From Burkholderia sp. Bp8963 (GTDB taxonomy: Bacteria > Pseudomonadota > Gammaproteobacteria > Burkholderiales > Burkholderiaceae), in contig NZ_QTQP01000023.1 of the NCBI RefSeq assembly GCF_003854275.1, positions 1 to 64,000 of the forward strand: DNA of 64,000 bases, read 5' to 3'. This document shows positions 28,797-38,180 of this stretch, in pieces. A program made the translations under genes and the position numbers. Every line of letters starts with the position of its first letter. The first letter of the stretch is position 1. The notes below the pieces were generated by a model. That model saw only the letters and a program-made list of their open reading frames with translations, was not told where the DNA came from and searched no databases.

Positions 28797-29666
28797 ATGA
28801 ATACCCCGATGACAGGCGCCGCCTCGAACGAGATCGAGCTGCGGCAGGTGGAAGTGCGGGCCCAGGCGAGCGTGCGCCGGCGCCAGACGCTCGTGCATGT
28901 GTTGCGGCTCGCGGTGCTGGTCGTGACGCTGGGCGGATGGGAGCTCGCGGGCCGCGTTGGCTGGATCGACCCGTTTTTCTTTTCGACGCCGTCGCTGATC
29001 GTCGCGCAGATCTGGCAGTGGCTGACCGAGGGAACGTCGCAAGGGCCGTTGTGGGTCCAGGTGCTCGTGACGCTCGAGGAGACCGCGCTCGGCTTCCTGA
29101 TCGGCAGCGTGGGCGGCGTGATCGCCGGGATCGCACTGGGCCGCAACAAGCTGCTCGCGGACGTGTTCAGCCTCTACATCAAGATCGCGAACTCGATCCC
29201 GCGCGTGGTGCTCGGCTCGGTGTTCATCATCGCGCTCGGTCTCGGCATGGCGTCGAAGGTCGCACTGGCGGTCGTGATGGTGTTCTTCGTGGTGTTCGCG
29301 AATGCATTCCAGGGCGTGCGCGAGGCCGATCGCAACCTGATCGCCAACGCGCATATTCTCGGTGCGTCGAAACACGACGTGACGCTGACGGTGGTGCTGC
29401 CGGCCGCGATGAGCTGGATTCTCGCCAGCCTGCACGTGAGCTTCGGGTTCGCGCTCGTGGGCGCCGTGGTCGGCGAATTCCTCGGCTCGAAGCAGGGGAT
29501 CGGGCTGCTGATCTCGACCGCGCAGGGCGCGTTCAACGCGGCCGGCGTGTTCGCCGCGATGATCGTGCTCGCGGTCGTCGCGCTCGGCGCGGAATTCGTG
29601 CTCACGCAACTCGAGAACCGGCTGCTCAAGTGGCGTCCGCCGCAGTTCTCCGACGCGGGCCACTGA
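28797..29666 (+). CDS. ABC transporter permease (SsuC/TauC type)
   Basis: A 289-aa inner-membrane permease with about six hydrophobic segments and the EAA loop (EADRNLIANAHILGASKHD) that docks the ATPase. The ATG at 28797 follows GAGGAA; an upstream in-frame start at 28785 is weaker. With 26860 and 27948 it forms a complete importer of the nitrate/sulfonate/taurine class. Confidence 0.9.
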   Translation: MNTPMTGAASNEIELRQVEVRAQASVRRRQTLVHVLRLAVLVVTLGGWELAGRVGWIDPFFFSTPSLIVAQIWQWLTEGTSQGPLWVQVLVTLEETALGFLIGSVGGVIAGIALGRNKLLADVFSLYIKIANSIPRVVLGSVFIIALGLGMASKVALAVVMVFFVVFANAFQGVREADRNLIANAHILGASKHDVTLTVVLPAAMSWILASLHVSFGFALVGAVVGEFLGSKQGIGLLISTAQGAFNAAGVFAAMIVLAVVALGAEFVLTQLENRLLKWRPPQFSDAGH

Positions 29667-29869
29667 CCCGGCCCACCGCGCCGGCCCGCGTATCCGGCGG
29701 GCCGGCGCAGCACCCGCAGTTCGCGTGGCTCGCGCGCCTGTCTTGCACCCGTCATGCACCCGTGCATCGTTCCGCCCCTTCCGTCTTTCCTCCGACCTAT
29801 CCCGTTCGTGTCTCGCACCGGGCGCCCGCATGCGGCGCCGGCCACCATTCGACCAGGAGCAACCGCCTC

Positions 29870-30670
29870 ATGTCCTTCATCCGTCATCCGGTTCCGGCCG
29901 CGCGTCGCACGCAGCGTCGCGCCCGATTCGTCAAGGCGGCGCTCGCCGTCGGCGCAGCGCTGGCCTGTCATGCCGCGCTGGCCGGCCCGCCGTTCGTGAC
30001 CGACGATCCGGAGCCCGTCGAGCGGGGGCACTTCGAAATCGATGCCGCCGCGTCGGGCACGGTGCGCGCCGGCAGCCATGGCGGCATGCTGCCGGGCGTC
30101 GAGATCAACTACGGACTGCTCGACAACCTGCAGATCAATGCGACGCTCGGCATGGCGTTCATGCACGAAACCGCGAACCGGACCCGTTACGGCGTCGGCG
30201 ATACCGAACTCGGCGCGAAGTACCGCTTCATTGCCGAGGACGACGCGGGCTGGCGTCCGCAGGTCGCGTTCGCGCCGAGCGTCAAGCTGCCGTCCGGCAA
30301 CGAGCGCCTGGGCCTCGGCGACGGGCATGCGCACGTGCTGCTGCCGCTGTGGGCGCAGAAGACGATCGGCGACTGGACGACGTTCGGCGGCGGTGGGTAC
30401 GTCGTGAACCGCCATGCGGGACAGCAAGGGTACTGGACCGGCGGCTGGGCCGTGTTGCGCAAGTTCGGCGAACGCCTCCAGCTCGGCGGCGAAGTCTTCT
30501 ACATCGGCGCGGCGAGCCGTGACGATCCGTCCGCGGTCGGCTTCAATCTCGGCGGCATCTACGGGCTGACGGAGCGCGACCGTCTCCTGTTCTCGTTCGG
30601 GCGCGGCCTCACGCACGTGAGCGACACCAACCGCTTCTCGTACTACGTCGGCTATCAGCGCGACCTGTAA
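29870..30670 (+). CDS. Outer-membrane beta-barrel protein
   Basis: A 266-aa exported protein with a signal peptide (VGAALACHAALAGPPF) and alternating amphipathic strands (EINYGLLDNLQINATLGMAF, VAFAPSVKLPSGNERLGLG, WTTFGGGGYVVNR), ending in an aromatic-rich strand YYVGYQRDL. It resembles transporter proteins of the MetA/phenol-pathway outer-membrane family. AGGAG lies upstream. It follows the ABC permease by about 200 bp and may be a passive pore for the same ligand. A much longer open frame overlapping it upstream is not coding. Confidence 0.7.
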   Translation: MSFIRHPVPAARRTQRRARFVKAALAVGAALACHAALAGPPFVTDDPEPVERGHFEIDAAASGTVRAGSHGGMLPGVEINYGLLDNLQINATLGMAFMHETANRTRYGVGDTELGAKYRFIAEDDAGWRPQVAFAPSVKLPSGNERLGLGDGHAHVLLPLWAQKTIGDWTTFGGGGYVVNRHAGQQGYWTGGWAVLRKFGERLQLGGEVFYIGAASRDDPSAVGFNLGGIYGLTERDRLLFSFGRGLTHVSDTNRFSYYVGYQRDL

Positions 30671-30688
30671 TGCGCGCCCGCGTCTTGC

Positions 30689-32110
30689 TCAGGCCGCGTC
30701 GGTCGAATGGAGCGGCGCGCTGAGCGGCGACGGGCCGGCGGGACCGGGCGGCGTGGCGGCGGGAATCTCGAAGACCATCGACAGCCCGCGGCCGCCCGGC
30801 CCGGCCTCGGCGTAGATGCGGCCGCCGTGCAGTTCGACGAGGCTGCGGCAGATGGCGAGGCCGAGGCCGCTGCCCTTGTCCTCGTGGCCCGGACGCTGGA
30901 CGCGCACGAAGCGCTCGAAGATGCGTTCGCGCTGTTCGGCGGCGACGCCGGGCCCTTCGTCCTCCAGGCGGACCTGCCAGCATTGGTTCATCAACGTGGA
31001 GCGCAACGTGACGCGGCTTCCCGGCGGGGAGGCTGCGAGCGCATTGCTGAGCAGGTTCAACAGCACCTGGCGGACCCACTTCGGCTCGATCGCGGCCTGT
31101 CCGCTGCCGTGATGCGTGAGGAAGAAGCGCTGGTCGCGGTGTTCGGCCAGCACATGGGCGTCCTGCGCGAAGTTCTGCAGGAACGGCTCCGGATCCTGCG
31201 GCCGCAGATCGAGCGAAATCGCGCGCGCATCGGCGCGCGACAGGAACAGCAGGTCCTCGATGATGCGATTGAGCTGGGCCAGTTCGCGGATCTGGATCTG
31301 CACCGCGTGTTCCTGCGCCGGCGTCAACTGACCGTCGACGACCAGCTTTTCGGCTTGCAGCCGCACCAGCGTCAGCGGAGTCTTCAATTCGTGCGAGGCT
31401 TCCGCGGTAAATCGCCGGATCTGGTCGAACGACGCTTCGAGGCGGTCGAACATCTGGTTGAGCAGGCGCGCGAGGTCCGAAATCTCGTCGCGCGCGGCGG
31501 ACACCGGGATGCGCTCGCTCAGGTTGTCCGAGCGGATCCGGTCTGCGGTGTCCTGGATCAGCCGGAGCGGGCGCAGCGCCATCCGGCTGAAGCCGTAGCC
31601 GATCACGCTGCTGACCACGACCATGACGACCAGCAATCCGTAGAACGTGTGTTCGTACGCGCTCATCACGACGCGCACGTGCCCCTTCGTGGTGGCCACC
31701 ACGACCGTATACGGCCCGAGCGCGAAGCTGCCCGCGCGCAGCTCGCCCAGCCCTTCGATATCCGTGTTGAACGCCTGCTGGTGGCGAGGCGACGGCACGA
31801 GATCGCGCCCGTGCAGGTCCGGCGAGCGAAACACCACCGTGCCGCCAGGCCCGTAGATCTCGGTAAAAAACAGTTCCAGGTTGTCGGACATCATCGACTG
31901 CACGCGCTGGCGCAGTTCCGCCTCCGGCGGCTTCGTGCCGAGCGCGGTGCCGGCGGCGCGAATCCGTTCGAACTCCGATTGGTTGAGCAGATCCAGTGCG
32001 TGGATCGCGTGGTGCTCGATGAAGTACCGCCCGGCAAGAAACAGCGACGCGAACGTGACGGTCGATGCGAGCACGTAGCAGATCGCGAGGCGCGCGCCGA
32101 TCGACTTCAT
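30689..32110 (-). CDS. Membrane sensor histidine kinase
   Basis: A 473-aa kinase: TM1 at about residues 7-29, a periplasmic domain of about 120 residues, TM2 at about 155-176, HAMP, a dimerisation domain with the phosphorylated His near residue 240 (ASHELKTPLTL), and an HATPase domain (NLLSNALAASPPG, DEGPGV, GSGLGLAICR). Its start overlaps the regulator stop (CTATGA). The layout matches the copper/heavy-metal-type kinases, but the ligand is not shown by sequence. It probably senses the ligand handled by this locus. Confidence 0.88.
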   Translation of the reverse strand: MKSIGARLAICYVLASTVTFASLFLAGRYFIEHHAIHALDLLNQSEFERIRAAGTALGTKPPEAELRQRVQSMMSDNLELFFTEIYGPGGTVVFRSPDLHGRDLVPSPRHQQAFNTDIEGLGELRAGSFALGPYTVVVATTKGHVRVVMSAYEHTFYGLLVVMVVVSSVIGYGFSRMALRPLRLIQDTADRIRSDNLSERIPVSAARDEISDLARLLNQMFDRLEASFDQIRRFTAEASHELKTPLTLVRLQAEKLVVDGQLTPAQEHAVQIQIRELAQLNRIIEDLLFLSRADARAISLDLRPQDPEPFLQNFAQDAHVLAEHRDQRFFLTHHGSGQAAIEPKWVRQVLLNLLSNALAASPPGSRVTLRSTLMNQCWQVRLEDEGPGVAAEQRERIFERFVRVQRPGHEDKGSGLGLAICRSLVELHGGRIYAEAGPGGRGLSMVFEIPAATPPGPAGPSPLSAPLHSTDAA

Positions 32111-32772
32111 AGGAGCTGGTAGCCGACGCCGCGTACCGTCTTGAACAGCGGCTTGCCGAGCGGCGCCTCGAACTTGCCGCGCAGCCGGCTCATGTAGACG
32201 TCGAGCAGGTTGGTGTCGACGTCGTAATGGGATTCCCAGATTTTCTCGGCAATGAGCGTGCGCGTCAGGATGCGGCCGGGATTCTGCAGGAAGATCTCCA
32301 GCAACGCGAACTCGCGGCTCGTCAGGTCGATCGGCTTGCCGTTCAGGTGGACGGTGCGGCTCAGCAGATCGAGCTTGATGCCCTGGTGCTGCAGCACGGT
32401 TTCCTTGACCGAGGACTGGCGCCGCAGCAGCGAGCGCATCCGCGCGAGCAGCTCTTCGAGGCTGAAGGGTTTCGGCAGGTAGTCGTCGGCGCCGACGTCG
32501 AGCCCCTTGACGCGATCTTCGACTGCGTCGCGCGCGCTCAGGATCAGCACCGGCTCGTTGAAGCCGGCGCTGCGCCATTCGCGCAGCAGGTCGAGGCCGT
32601 CGCCGTCGGGCAGGCCCAGATCGAGCACGATGACGTCGTAACTCGATTCGCAAAGCGCTTCGCGTGCCTGCGCGCAACTCTCGACCCAGGTCACCGTGTA
32701 TGCACGTTCGGCCAGCGCCTGCTTGAGGAAAAGGCCCAGCTTGCGCTGGTCTTCGAGGATCAGGATCTTCAT
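32107..32772 (-). CDS. OmpR/PhoB-family response regulator of the 20-kb locus
   Basis: A 221-aa regulator. The receiver has acidic E7/D8, the phospho-acceptor Asp51 (IVLDLGLPDGDG) and Lys101 (DYLPKPF). The winged-helix output ends in LFKTVRGVGYQLL. It is cotranscribed with the kinase. Nearby promoters carry 11-bp-spaced TTCAG/TTAAG repeats, the geometry used by OmpR-family dimers, so it is the natural candidate to bind them, including the one 90 bp upstream of its own start. Confidence 0.88.
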   Translation of the reverse strand: MKILILEDQRKLGLFLKQALAERAYTVTWVESCAQAREALCESSYDVIVLDLGLPDGDGLDLLREWRSAGFNEPVLILSARDAVEDRVKGLDVGADDYLPKPFSLEELLARMRSLLRRQSSVKETVLQHQGIKLDLLSRTVHLNGKPIDLTSREFALLEIFLQNPGRILTRTLIAEKIWESHYDVDTNLLDVYMSRLRGKFEAPLGKPLFKTVRGVGYQLL

Positions 32773-32860
32773 CGTGGAACCGCCTGTGGGGTAGTTTCAG
32801 GCTAGCGCAGGCGGTTCGGCGTGACAAGCAACGCAACGTCAAAGGCGGGGTTTTCCTGAT

Positions 32861-32903
32861 CTTCCTGAACGAAAATTCAGGAAGCGTTCATGTTCGTTTC
32901 AGG
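32861..32903. promoter_or_regulatory. Operator between regulator and PepSY reductase genes
   Basis: A dyad with 9-base arms (CTTCCTGAA and TTCAGGAAG, 32861-32884) contains a CTGAA-N6-TTCAG that differs at one of 16 bases from that at 24890. TTCAGG at 32876, TTCATG at 32887 and TTCAGG at 32898 are spaced 11 bp. It lies between the divergent regulator (32772) and reductase (33069) genes. Confidence 0.65.
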
Positions 32904-33038
32904 TACGCGGCGCGCCTGCGAATCGACGGTGAATTCGCAGCACGAATCGCAGAACGATTCGCAGCTCGAAGAGGACGCGACCACGCGCGCGTCGCGTCGC
33001 GCGCGGCGAGTCGGGACTTACCCCGACATGCCCTTGAA

Positions 33039-33055
33039 TTCAGCTTTCATTCAGG
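33039..33055 (+). promoter_or_regulatory. Second pair of TTCAG half sites next to the reductase start
   Basis: TTCAG at 33039 and TTCAGG at 33050 are exactly 11 bp apart and lie immediately before the reductase start at 33069. A site this close could repress or act in a short leader transcript. Confidence 0.45.
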
Positions 33056-33068
33056 TTTGCCGACAAAG

Positions 33069-35177
33069 ATGACGGCTGTGAACAGTCGTCGTCCGGGCAA
33101 CCTCATGAAACCCGCTTTCCGTTCTCTCGTGCTGCAGGTCCATCGCTGGTGCGGCTTGACCGTCGGACTCGTGATCCTGCTGATGGCGATCACCGGGGCA
33201 TCGATCGTATTCCGTCCGGGCCTCGAGCCGGTGCTCAATCGCGATCTGCTGACGGTGCCGGCCTGCACGGCGCGCGTGACGCTCGACACACTGGCCGCGA
33301 ATGCGGCTGCGAATGGGGCTGCGGTGCGGCCTGCGGCGACGCTCGACTATATCCGGCTCGTCGCGGGCAGGCCCGGCGCGCCGCGCATGCCGTCCGCGAT
33401 GGTCCGTTTCACCGACCAGCATTTCGTCTACCTGAATCCGTGTACCGGGGCGGTACTGGGCGAGCGCTCGCGTTACGGCGGCCTGCTCGGCACGATCGAG
33501 CAGATTCACCGGTTTCGTTTCATGAAGCACGGCAGCCTGATCACCGGCACGAGTGCGATCCTGTTCGGGTTGCTGCTGATCGGCGGCGGCACCATGCTCT
33601 GGTGGCCGCGCTCGCGTCACGGCTGGCGGATCGCGTTCGTGCCCGGCTCGGGCGCGCGCGGACAGGCGCTTGCGTATCGGCTGCATCGCACGGCCGGGAT
33701 CTATGCGAGCGCGATCCTGCTGTCGATGGTGCTGACCGGGCTGCCGTGGGCGTTCGACTGGTACGCGCACGGCATCTATGCGATGACCGGTTCGCCGCAG
33801 CCCGCGAGGCCGCCGAAGTCGGCGGTGCCTGCAAACGATGCGCAGCGGCAACCGCTCGAGCGTTTCTGGCGCATCGCGCAGTCGCTGTCGCCCGACCCGC
33901 AGGATGCGCTGCTGCATATCCCCGGGAAGCCGCGCGATCCAGTCGAGATGTATCTGATCGATCGCGACGCGCCGCATCCGAACGCTCGCACGATGCTGTT
34001 CATCGATGCCTACACGGGCAAGGTGCTGCGCTTCGTTCCGTATGCGCGCAGCAGCATCGGACACAAGCTGTATTTCTGGGCATTGTCGTGGCACACCGGC
34101 GCGGTGGGCGGTGTGTTCGGGCAACTGTTGCTGCTGGCCGGCGCGCTGTGCGTGCCGCTGCTTGCCTTCACCGGGATTCGCAACGCGTTGCGCCGCGCGC
34201 GGCGTCCTGCGGCGCGCCATGCGCGCCTGACCGTGCGCGTCGCGAGCAAGACGATCGAGGCCGACGGCGTATGTGCGTTCGAGCTGACGGATCCGGCCGG
34301 ACGCAAGCTGCCGCCGTTCGCGGCGGGCGCCCATATCGACGTGCATCTGGGCGATGGCCTCGTGCGCCAGTACTCGCTGTGCGGCGATCCCCGCGAACGG
34401 CGCCGCTACCTGATCGCCGTGCTGCGCGTCACGCATTCGCGTGGCGGATCGGCGGCCATGCACGAACGGATTCACGAAGGCGACCTGCTCGAGATCGGGG
34501 CGCCGGTCAATCACTTTGCGCTGGACGAGACCGCGCCGCGCTCGCTGTTGCTCGCGGGCGGGATCGGCATCACGCCGATCATCGGCATGGCGGAGCGTCT
34601 CGCGTGGCACGACGCCGATTTCGAGCTGCACTATTGCGCCCGCTCGCGCTCGCGTGCCGCATTTGTGCAGCGGCTCGCGTGCGCGCCGTTTGCCGGGCGT
34701 GCAAGGTTCCACTTCAGCGACACACGCGCGGAGCAACGCTTCGACATCGAGCGCGTGCTCGACAGCCAGTCGCAAGCCACGCATCTGTATGTGTGCGGGC
34801 CCGCGGGCTTCATCGATGCGGTGCTGCGCGCCGCGCGCAACCGCGGCTGGCCCGAGCGGCAGCTGCACTGCGAGCGCTTTGCACCGGCGGCGCAAGTGCA
34901 CGCAGCGGCACGTGCGTTCGACGTGCAGCTCGCCAGCACGGGCAAGGTGTACCGGATCCCCGTGGACAAGTCCGTCGCCGCGTCGCTCGCCGAGCACGGC
35001 GTCAGGATTCCGACATCGTGCGAGCAGGGTGTCTGCGGCACCTGCGTCACGCGGGTGCTTGCCGGCGACGTCGAACACCTCGACTGCGTGCTGACGCCCG
35101 CACAGCGCGAACGACACGGTCATTTCACGCCCTGCTGCTCGCGTGCGAAGGGGGATCTGCTGGTGCTGGACATCTGA
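33069..35177 (+). CDS. PepSY-TM / flavin reductase / 2Fe-2S ferredoxin fusion protein
   Basis: A 702-aa fusion. The N-terminal PepSY-associated membrane part has about four helices (GLTVGLVILLMAITG, AILFGLLLIGGGTMLWW, AILLSMVLTGLPWAF, LLLLAGALCVPLLAF) and conserved His residues in LQVHRWCGL and WHTG. A phthalate-dioxygenase-reductase-like module follows (RQYSLCGDP, LLAGGIGITPI, YVCGPAGF). A plant-type 2Fe-2S ferredoxin ends it (CEQGVCGTC then C). Such PepSY proteins often reduce ferric-siderophore complexes at the inner membrane. The start is uncertain between ATG 33069 and ATG 33105. It directly precedes the TonB receptor gene. Confidence 0.85.
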   Translation: MTAVNSRRPGNLMKPAFRSLVLQVHRWCGLTVGLVILLMAITGASIVFRPGLEPVLNRDLLTVPACTARVTLDTLAANAAANGAAVRPAATLDYIRLVAGRPGAPRMPSAMVRFTDQHFVYLNPCTGAVLGERSRYGGLLGTIEQIHRFRFMKHGSLITGTSAILFGLLLIGGGTMLWWPRSRHGWRIAFVPGSGARGQALAYRLHRTAGIYASAILLSMVLTGLPWAFDWYAHGIYAMTGSPQPARPPKSAVPANDAQRQPLERFWRIAQSLSPDPQDALLHIPGKPRDPVEMYLIDRDAPHPNARTMLFIDAYTGKVLRFVPYARSSIGHKLYFWALSWHTGAVGGVFGQLLLLAGALCVPLLAFTGIRNALRRARRPAARHARLTVRVASKTIEADGVCAFELTDPAGRKLPPFAAGAHIDVHLGDGLVRQYSLCGDPRERRRYLIAVLRVTHSRGGSAAMHERIHEGDLLEIGAPVNHFALDETAPRSLLLAGGIGITPIIGMAERLAWHDADFELHYCARSRSRAAFVQRLACAPFAGRARFHFSDTRAEQRFDIERVLDSQSQATHLYVCGPAGFIDAVLRAARNRGWPERQLHCERFAPAAQVHAAARAFDVQLASTGKVYRIPVDKSVAASLAEHGVRIPTSCEQGVCGTCVTRVLAGDVEHLDCVLTPAQRERHGHFTPCCSRAKGDLLVLDI

Positions 35178-35273
35178 CCGGACGGCGGACGCTGGCATCG
35201 CGCCGCCGGGCGAGACGCCGGTTGCGGCCGGACCGGATCGAAGACGGATAATGCAAACGACCTGGAGGAGACC

Positions 35274-38180
35274 GTGATCAGGAGAACCATGGTGGCAATG
35301 GCCGTGCTGGCCTTGTTTTCCCCGCTGCTCTACGCGCAGGCCGACAGCGGCCCGCACGAGAATGCGCAGGTGCCGCAGCCCGGACACGCGAAGCACTATG
35401 CGCAGCAACTGGTGGAGCGCACGGTCGCGCTGCACCCGGAGCTCGTCGAGCTGGATCTTCACATGCGTCCCCCGGGCGAGAACGACAGCGTGATCGTCGC
35501 GGCGAAATCGGCGAACCGGATCGGCAGGAAGTCGGACCCGGACGATCTCGACGTGGTCAGGACCGGCACGCCGTTCGTGGAAGTGAACAAGCGGGCCGAC
35601 CAGAACGTCGAGGTGCATTTGCCGTTGCTCGACGTCACGCGCAAGGTGATCGGCGAAGTCGAAGTGACGTTCCCGTACCCGCCGGGTTCCGGCCTCGACA
35701 AGGACGCGCTGATCCGGGCGGGCGTGCTGATCCGCGACGAACTGAGCCAGCAGATCCGCTACGGGAACGAACTCTTCGACCCCGTGCTTGCGACCACGGG
35801 CATTCCGGCGAATCCGTACGCGCAGACGCTCGTCGACGACGTGATCCGCACGCGCGGCGACGTGATGGCGCTCGCGATGCACGTCGCGCGACCGGGTGGT
35901 GACGGCGACTATCCGATCATTGCATCGAACATCGGCCGCATCGGCAAGCCGGCCGATGCGGACGACCGGCGGGTGATCGAGACCGGCAAGACCCAGACCG
36001 CGATCGGCCGCGACGGCGATCGCCTCGAAGTCGAGCTGCCGCTGCAGGATGCCGCGGGCCGGACGATCGGCGCGCTCGGCGTCGTGATGCCATACCGCGC
36101 CGTTGACGACCAGGCGGTGCTCGTGAAGAAGGCCGGGAAGATCCGGGACGAACTGCGCAAGCGGATTCGCGACGCCGCCGCGCTTTACGAGCCGAGGCGG
36201 CTCGAGCCGGCAACATCGGTGATCGCGGCGCAACTGAACGGGGAGGCGCTCGGCAACAAGGAATCGCTGCCGATGACCAAGGAGGTGATGGGCGCCGGCA
36301 CGCTGCAGACCGCGCAGGAAGGGGTGACCGACGCGGTCAAGAACCAGGCCGGCGTCTCGCCGACCAACTCGTCGGGCAGCCCGGCCGATGCGGCCAGCAT
36401 CCGCGGCATCAAGGTCAACCTGTTCGCGAACTACCGGCTCAACGGCGGCCTGCCGACCGCAAACGTGATGTCGGTGCCGGCGGAGAACAAGCAGCGCGTG
36501 GAGACGCTGAAGGGCGCGAACGCGCTGATGTTCGGCGTGGCGAGCCCCGCGGGCATCCTCAACATGGTGACGAAGCGCGCGCCGATGGACAAGGACGTCG
36601 CGTCGCTCGCGCTGCTGGGCAATTCGTTCGGGCAGATCGGCGTCGCAGCCGACGTCAGCCATCGGTTCGGCAGCGAAAAGCAATTCGGTATCCGCGTGAA
36701 CGCGTCGGACACGCACCTCGAGAACGGCGTGCACGGCGCGAACGGGCGCGGCTGGTTCGGCAGCGTCGGCGCCGACTGGCAGGTCACCAACCGCCTGCAC
36801 TTCCAGTTCGATCTCGAAACGTACCGGAAGGAGGTCGTCGAGCAGGGCAGCATCAGCCTGCCGACGGCCGTCAAGGGGCACATCACGTTGCCGCGCGTGC
36901 CGGATCCGCGGAACCTGCTGTCGGGCCCGTGGGCGGTATTTTCCGCGAAGACGACGAACGTCCAGGGGCGCGTCGACTACGACATCGCGCCGGGCTGGAA
37001 GGCGCTCGCCGAAATCGGCCAGTCGGATTCGGATCGCTCGCGCTCGACGACCCGGATCGGCGGGTACAATGTGTTTACCGGCGCGGGCGGCATCCCGACC
37101 GTCAGCGAGGTGACGCAGGTCTATTTCAACAAGTACAAGCGGGCGGAACTGCTCGGCCAGTTCGCGACGGGCCCGCTCACGCACGACATCACCTTCGGCG
37201 TGTCGCGCAGCGAGCGCATCGCCGAGACGCCTGCGCAAAATACGATCGTGTTGCCGGTGCGGGTCAACATCTTCGACCCGATTCCGTTGCCCGCACCGGT
37301 GCCGACCCATCCCAACACGTCGCTGCCGAAGCAGGTCAACGCGGATACCGGCCTCTATACGTATGACATGGTCGGCGTCGGCCCGAAGTGGAAGTTCCTG
37401 CTCGGCTTCCGCGCAAGCCGCTCGTCGGCGAACGACGGCGTCGTGTCGTCGTCGACATGGGTCGGATCCCCGGCGTTCGGCATCCTCTACGACGTGCTGC
37501 CGACCACGACGCTGTTCGCGAGCTACATGAAAGGCCTGGAGGACGGCGGTGTCGCGCCCGCGAACGCGAAGAACGCGTACCAGGTGCTCGCACCGGCCGT
37601 GTCGACGCAATACGAGATCGGCGTGCGCGACCACTACTTCAGGTGGCTGCAATTCAGCGCGTCGGTGTTCGACATCAAGCGCGCGAACGCGGTGACCAAC
37701 TCGGTCACGCAGATCTTCGCGAACGACGGCACGATCGAATATCGGGGCGCGGAAGCGGTGCTGACGCAGGACATCACGCGTCAATGGTCGCTGTCCGAAG
37801 CGATCCAGTACATGCACGCGGTGCAGAACCCCGTGTATGACATGACGATCAAGGGCCTCACGCCGGAAAACACGCCGAAGTGGGTCGGCAACATCGCGCT
37901 GACGCATCGCCCGGCCTGGCTGCCCGGCCTCGCGCTGACGGTGCGCGCATCGTTCATCACGAAGCGCCCGGTCAACCCGCAGGATCAGGGATACATCCCC
38001 GGGTACACCATCTACTCGCTCGGCGCCAGCTACACGACCCTGATCGCCGGCAAGCACGTCGATATCAAGCTCGCGGTCGACAACCTGTTCAACAAGCGCT
38101 ACTGGAACTCCGTGCAGACCGGCACGCTCGGCACGGGGATGGATCGCAGCGTGAAGATGGTCGCCAGGATCGATTTCTGA
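35274..38180 (+). CDS. TonB-dependent receptor with two N-terminal RIG/DPDD domains
   Basis: A 968-aa outer-membrane receptor. After the signal peptide come two tandem copies of the domain also encoded at 20934 and 22942: residues about 42-170 (ANRIGRKSDPDD) and 182-307 (SNIGRIGKPADADD). The plug follows at about 325-430 (NQAGVSPTNSSG, GILNMVTKRAP) and then a barrel ending VKMVARIDF. Usual transducer receptors carry an STN signalling domain here instead. GTG 35274 (with GGAGGAG) or ATG 35289 (with AGGAG) may be the start. It is probably the outer-membrane entry gate for the ligand of this locus, using the periplasmic copies for sensing or hand-over. Confidence 0.88.
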   Translation: MIRRTMVAMAVLALFSPLLYAQADSGPHENAQVPQPGHAKHYAQQLVERTVALHPELVELDLHMRPPGENDSVIVAAKSANRIGRKSDPDDLDVVRTGTPFVEVNKRADQNVEVHLPLLDVTRKVIGEVEVTFPYPPGSGLDKDALIRAGVLIRDELSQQIRYGNELFDPVLATTGIPANPYAQTLVDDVIRTRGDVMALAMHVARPGGDGDYPIIASNIGRIGKPADADDRRVIETGKTQTAIGRDGDRLEVELPLQDAAGRTIGALGVVMPYRAVDDQAVLVKKAGKIRDELRKRIRDAAALYEPRRLEPATSVIAAQLNGEALGNKESLPMTKEVMGAGTLQTAQEGVTDAVKNQAGVSPTNSSGSPADAASIRGIKVNLFANYRLNGGLPTANVMSVPAENKQRVETLKGANALMFGVASPAGILNMVTKRAPMDKDVASLALLGNSFGQIGVAADVSHRFGSEKQFGIRVNASDTHLENGVHGANGRGWFGSVGADWQVTNRLHFQFDLETYRKEVVEQGSISLPTAVKGHITLPRVPDPRNLLSGPWAVFSAKTTNVQGRVDYDIAPGWKALAEIGQSDSDRSRSTTRIGGYNVFTGAGGIPTVSEVTQVYFNKYKRAELLGQFATGPLTHDITFGVSRSERIAETPAQNTIVLPVRVNIFDPIPLPAPVPTHPNTSLPKQVNADTGLYTYDMVGVGPKWKFLLGFRASRSSANDGVVSSSTWVGSPAFGILYDVLPTTTLFASYMKGLEDGGVAPANAKNAYQVLAPAVSTQYEIGVRDHYFRWLQFSASVFDIKRANAVTNSVTQIFANDGTIEYRGAEAVLTQDITRQWSLSEAIQYMHAVQNPVYDMTIKGLTPENTPKWVGNIALTHRPAWLPGLALTVRASFITKRPVNPQDQGYIPGYTIYSLGASYTTLIAGKHVDIKLAVDNLFNKRYWNSVQTGTLGTGMDRSVKMVARIDF

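Noticed and set aside
27938..29869. Open frame of 910 codons ending in the outer-membrane protein
   Set aside because: The first two thirds are an Arg-rich shadow of the ABC ATPase and permease genes; only the part from 29870 has a signal peptide and RBS.
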